From positions 1-19,117 of the forward strand of contig JACPSF010000326.1 in the NCBI GenBank assembly GCA_016193385.1: 19,117 nt of DNA, in the 5' to 3' direction. Within the stretch, counting starts at the first letter, position 1. Each line of letters begins with the position of its first letter. Shown piece by piece: positions 17,385 through 19,117 of this stretch. The position numbers and the translations under genes were made by a program. The notes beneath the pieces were generated by a model. That model saw nothing but the letters and a program-made list of their open reading frames with translations. It searched no databases and was not told the DNA's origin. The stretch is from Deltaproteobacteria bacterium (lineage in GTDB: Bacteria > Desulfobacterota_B > Binatia > UBA9968).

Positions 17385-18596
17385 TCATGAAGCAGCCCCT
17401 TCCTTCACCTCGGCGGTTTCCCATGCAGGAAGTATTTTTAAAAGAATCGTGAGGACTATGAACGGCAGGATCAGCAAACCGATTGCGGTGAACAATCCTT
17501 CGATACCGGCGACCTCCATCTTGTACGTCGTGAGCCCCCGGAAACTCTTGGAGAATAACTGGCCTCCGATGACGACGTTCCATCTGGTGGCGAATATCCC
17601 CAGTTGAATCAAGATCACCGACGTGAAATACAACAATCTTCTCAGCTCTTCGTCGAACTTTAAAGACTTCACCGCAATCATGATCGCGAGAGGAATTAAC
17701 ATCCCGAGCAGGATCTGTATCACCCAGAGGCTGACAAACAACTTACCGGTCACGAGTTTCGAGAGTATTTTGATCGACTCCTCACTTTCGTAAAGACGAT
17801 GGAGAAAATCCAGCGCTTCCAAGGTGAAATCGACGATGACCGCGTAGAAGAGGTAAGAGGTAATTCTATCGAGACATCTCATATCTATGCGCTCTCCCCT
17901 GAGCGGTGTGATCACCATGTACAAAAATATTACGAGGGCAATCCCCGACACGATCGCCGACATGAGAAATACAATCGGTATAAGCACGCTGCTCCACCAT
18001 GGATTCGCCTTTACCGAGCCGAAAATAAACCCCACATATCCATGAAGAATAAATGCCGACGGGATGCCGATGACCGTGATCACTTTGATGGCTTTTTTAT
18101 CAAATGCAACCGCTCCCTCACTGATATCGCTCGAAAACAGAGATAGTCCCCTGTAGATCCACTTCATCGGACCTTTCTCGCCCTTCGACCACAGGATCAT
18201 ATCTTTTCGGTATTCAAACCATATCTCCAAAAGAAGCACCGCCATCAAATACCAAAGGTACACGAAACCAAACATCGCCATCGCCGACCCGAGCTGCGGG
18301 GTGAGGAATATCTCAAATGCCCGCTCGGGATGACCGAGATGAAATTGGAGCGGTAGCGGGGCGATCAGAAGAAAGGCCAAAGCCGTTAACAGAGCCAGCC
18401 GATAGGTCGGCTGAACTTCTTTAACATTGAAAACCTGGACTAAAGAGGCAAGGATAAAGGCGCCGGCAACAAGTCCCGTAATATACGGATACACCACGAT
18501 CAAAATCGACCAGTGGATCTCAAGCTCGTTGGGATAGATAAACCCGGTGACCGCGGCCAAAAGTTCGGACAATTTTTCGGCAAATTCTTTGGTCAT
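17385..18596 (-). CDS. NrfD/PsrC-type integral membrane quinone-interacting subunit
   Basis: The protein has 403 residues and about ten hydrophobic segments. Features recognisable for NrfD proteins are an early YPYITGLVAGAF segment and LLIAPLPLQFHLGHPERAFE, the Asp/His/Arg-rich stretch after the second or third helix seen in NrfD, HybB and TtrC relatives. Such subunits bind a quinone and pass electrons to or from a ferredoxin-like subunit. The start ATG overlaps the stop of the FeS gene (ATGA), which indicates tight co-translation. The multihaem cytochrome follows 92 bases later. A catalytic subunit, if there is one, must lie beyond the right edge. Confidence 0.92.
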   Translation of the reverse strand: MTKEFAEKLSELLAAVTGFIYPNELEIHWSILIVVYPYITGLVAGAFILASLVQVFNVKEVQPTYRLALLTALAFLLIAPLPLQFHLGHPERAFEIFLTPQLGSAMAMFGFVYLWYLMAVLLLEIWFEYRKDMILWSKGEKGPMKWIYRGLSLFSSDISEGAVAFDKKAIKVITVIGIPSAFILHGYVGFIFGSVKANPWWSSVLIPIVFLMSAIVSGIALVIFLYMVITPLRGERIDMRCLDRITSYLFYAVIVDFTLEALDFLHRLYESEESIKILSKLVTGKLFVSLWVIQILLGMLIPLAIMIAVKSLKFDEELRRLLYFTSVILIQLGIFATRWNVVIGGQLFSKSFRGLTTYKMEVAGIEGLFTAIGLLILPFIVLTILLKILPAWETAEVKEGAAS

Positions 18597-19117
18597 CGCA
18601 CCTCTCCGTCCAGTTCGGCGTAATAGACCTTAGGCTCAGTATTGAGGTAGGGCTTCAGCACATGGATCTTGTTGACCCGCGTAAAGCGCACAAGCCGACT
18701 TGCCATGCTCTTTAAATCCCCGAAAACCCGCGCCTGCGTCGGGCACACCTCGACGCAGGCGGGAAGCAGCCCTTTTACGATCCTGTGATAACAGAACGTA
18801 CATTTATCTGCAGTCCGAGTCTCCGGGTGAAGATAGCGCGCCCCGTACGGGCACGCCTGAATGCAGTATCTGCATCCGATGCAGCGCTTGGAATCCACCA
18901 GGACAACGCCGTCTTCCGTTGCGAAGGTCGCCCCCACGGGACATACCTGGACGCATGGGGGATTCTCACACTGGTTGCAGAGTTTCGGAACAAAGAAACT
19001 TCTTAGGACATCCGTCTCGTCCGCCCTGGGTTTTCCTTTTTGAGCCTCAATGCTCGCAACCGTAACACTGCCATCCCTCTTTATGACGTATCGTTCCACC
19101 CAGGTCCGACAAAAGAA
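18593..19117 (-). CDS. Four-cluster [4Fe-4S] ferredoxin-like electron transfer subunit (NrfC/DmsB type), 5' end outside window
   Basis: The frame is open to the window edge, reading FFCRTWVERYVIKRDG at its upstream end. RTWVE is a conserved stretch after the first cysteine group in this family, so the GTG at 19097-19099 is internal and the true start lies outside. Visible cluster motifs are CNQCENPPCVQVCP, CIGCRYCIQACP, and CTFCYHRIVKGLLPACVEVCP, i.e. three of the four expected cysteine groups. The protein would shuttle electrons between the NrfD subunit and a catalytic or haem subunit. Whether it faces the periplasm cannot be judged without the N-terminal signal. Confidence 0.9.
   Translation of the reverse strand, partial: FFCRTWVERYVIKRDGSVTVASIEAQKGKPRADETDVLRSFFVPKLCNQCENPPCVQVCPVGATFATEDGVVLVDSKRCIGCRYCIQACPYGARYLHPETRTADKCTFCYHRIVKGLLPACVEVCPTQARVFGDLKSMASRLVRFTRVNKIHVLKPYLNTEPKVYYAELDGEVR

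Overview
The window looks like a chromosomal piece from a GC-rich, Gram-negative-type, anaerobic or facultatively anaerobic bacterium. Pointers are a selenocysteine formate dehydrogenase, a 13-haem membrane-anchored c-type cytochrome beside an NrfD/FeS pair, and several sigma-54 (-24/-12) promoters. This gene mix is typical of Desulfobacterota, NC10/Methylomirabilota or Nitrospirota-like lineages, but the lineage is inference and nothing here fixes it.

Layout. (1) 1-4690 is a patchy accessory stretch. It holds the 3' end of a slipin gene, a 131-bp MITE-like element, a large membrane sensor histidine kinase on the minus strand, a universal stress protein with its own sigma-54 promoter, a broken DUF1614 gene, and a stray second copy of the last 42 codons of the kinase gene. 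(2) 4691-11935 is a minus-strand operon with a sigma-54 promoter: NuoE-NuoF fusion (fdhB), selenocysteine formate dehydrogenase (fdhA), then a GNAT/NDP-forming acyl-CoA synthetase fusion. (3) 12046-14946 is a divergent stress locus. A ferritin-like protein plus a bifunctional APH-like/P-loop kinase run leftward and a CBS-pair protein runs rightward, each side from its own sigma-54 promoter. (4) 15079-19117 holds a half-size UPF0016 (TMEM165/GDT1) membrane protein and a redox operon: FeS subunit, NrfD, 13-haem cytochrome.

How the genes fit together. Four good sigma-54 promoters precede usp, the CBS gene, the ferritin-like gene and fdhBA. An 18-bp interrupted palindrome (CTTCT-N8-AGAAG, with extra matching bases) lies between the divergent CBS and ferritin promoters, and a second copy lies upstream of the fdh promoter. 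Its centre falls about 85, 95 and 104 bases upstream of the three predicted transcription starts, as expected for a shared enhancer of one sigma-54 activator. The most interesting reading is one regulon tying formate oxidation and protein or acyl-CoA acetylation to stress proteins. No activator gene is visible here.

The formate dehydrogenase is split in a naive reading by an in-frame TGA at 9111-9113. Its context (NCART-Sec-HAPTVAG) and a stem-loop with a GGTCT apex 11 nt downstream show that it is selenocysteine. The MITE insertion can be demonstrated inside the window, because the duplicated kinase tail at 4452 preserves the uninterrupted target site.
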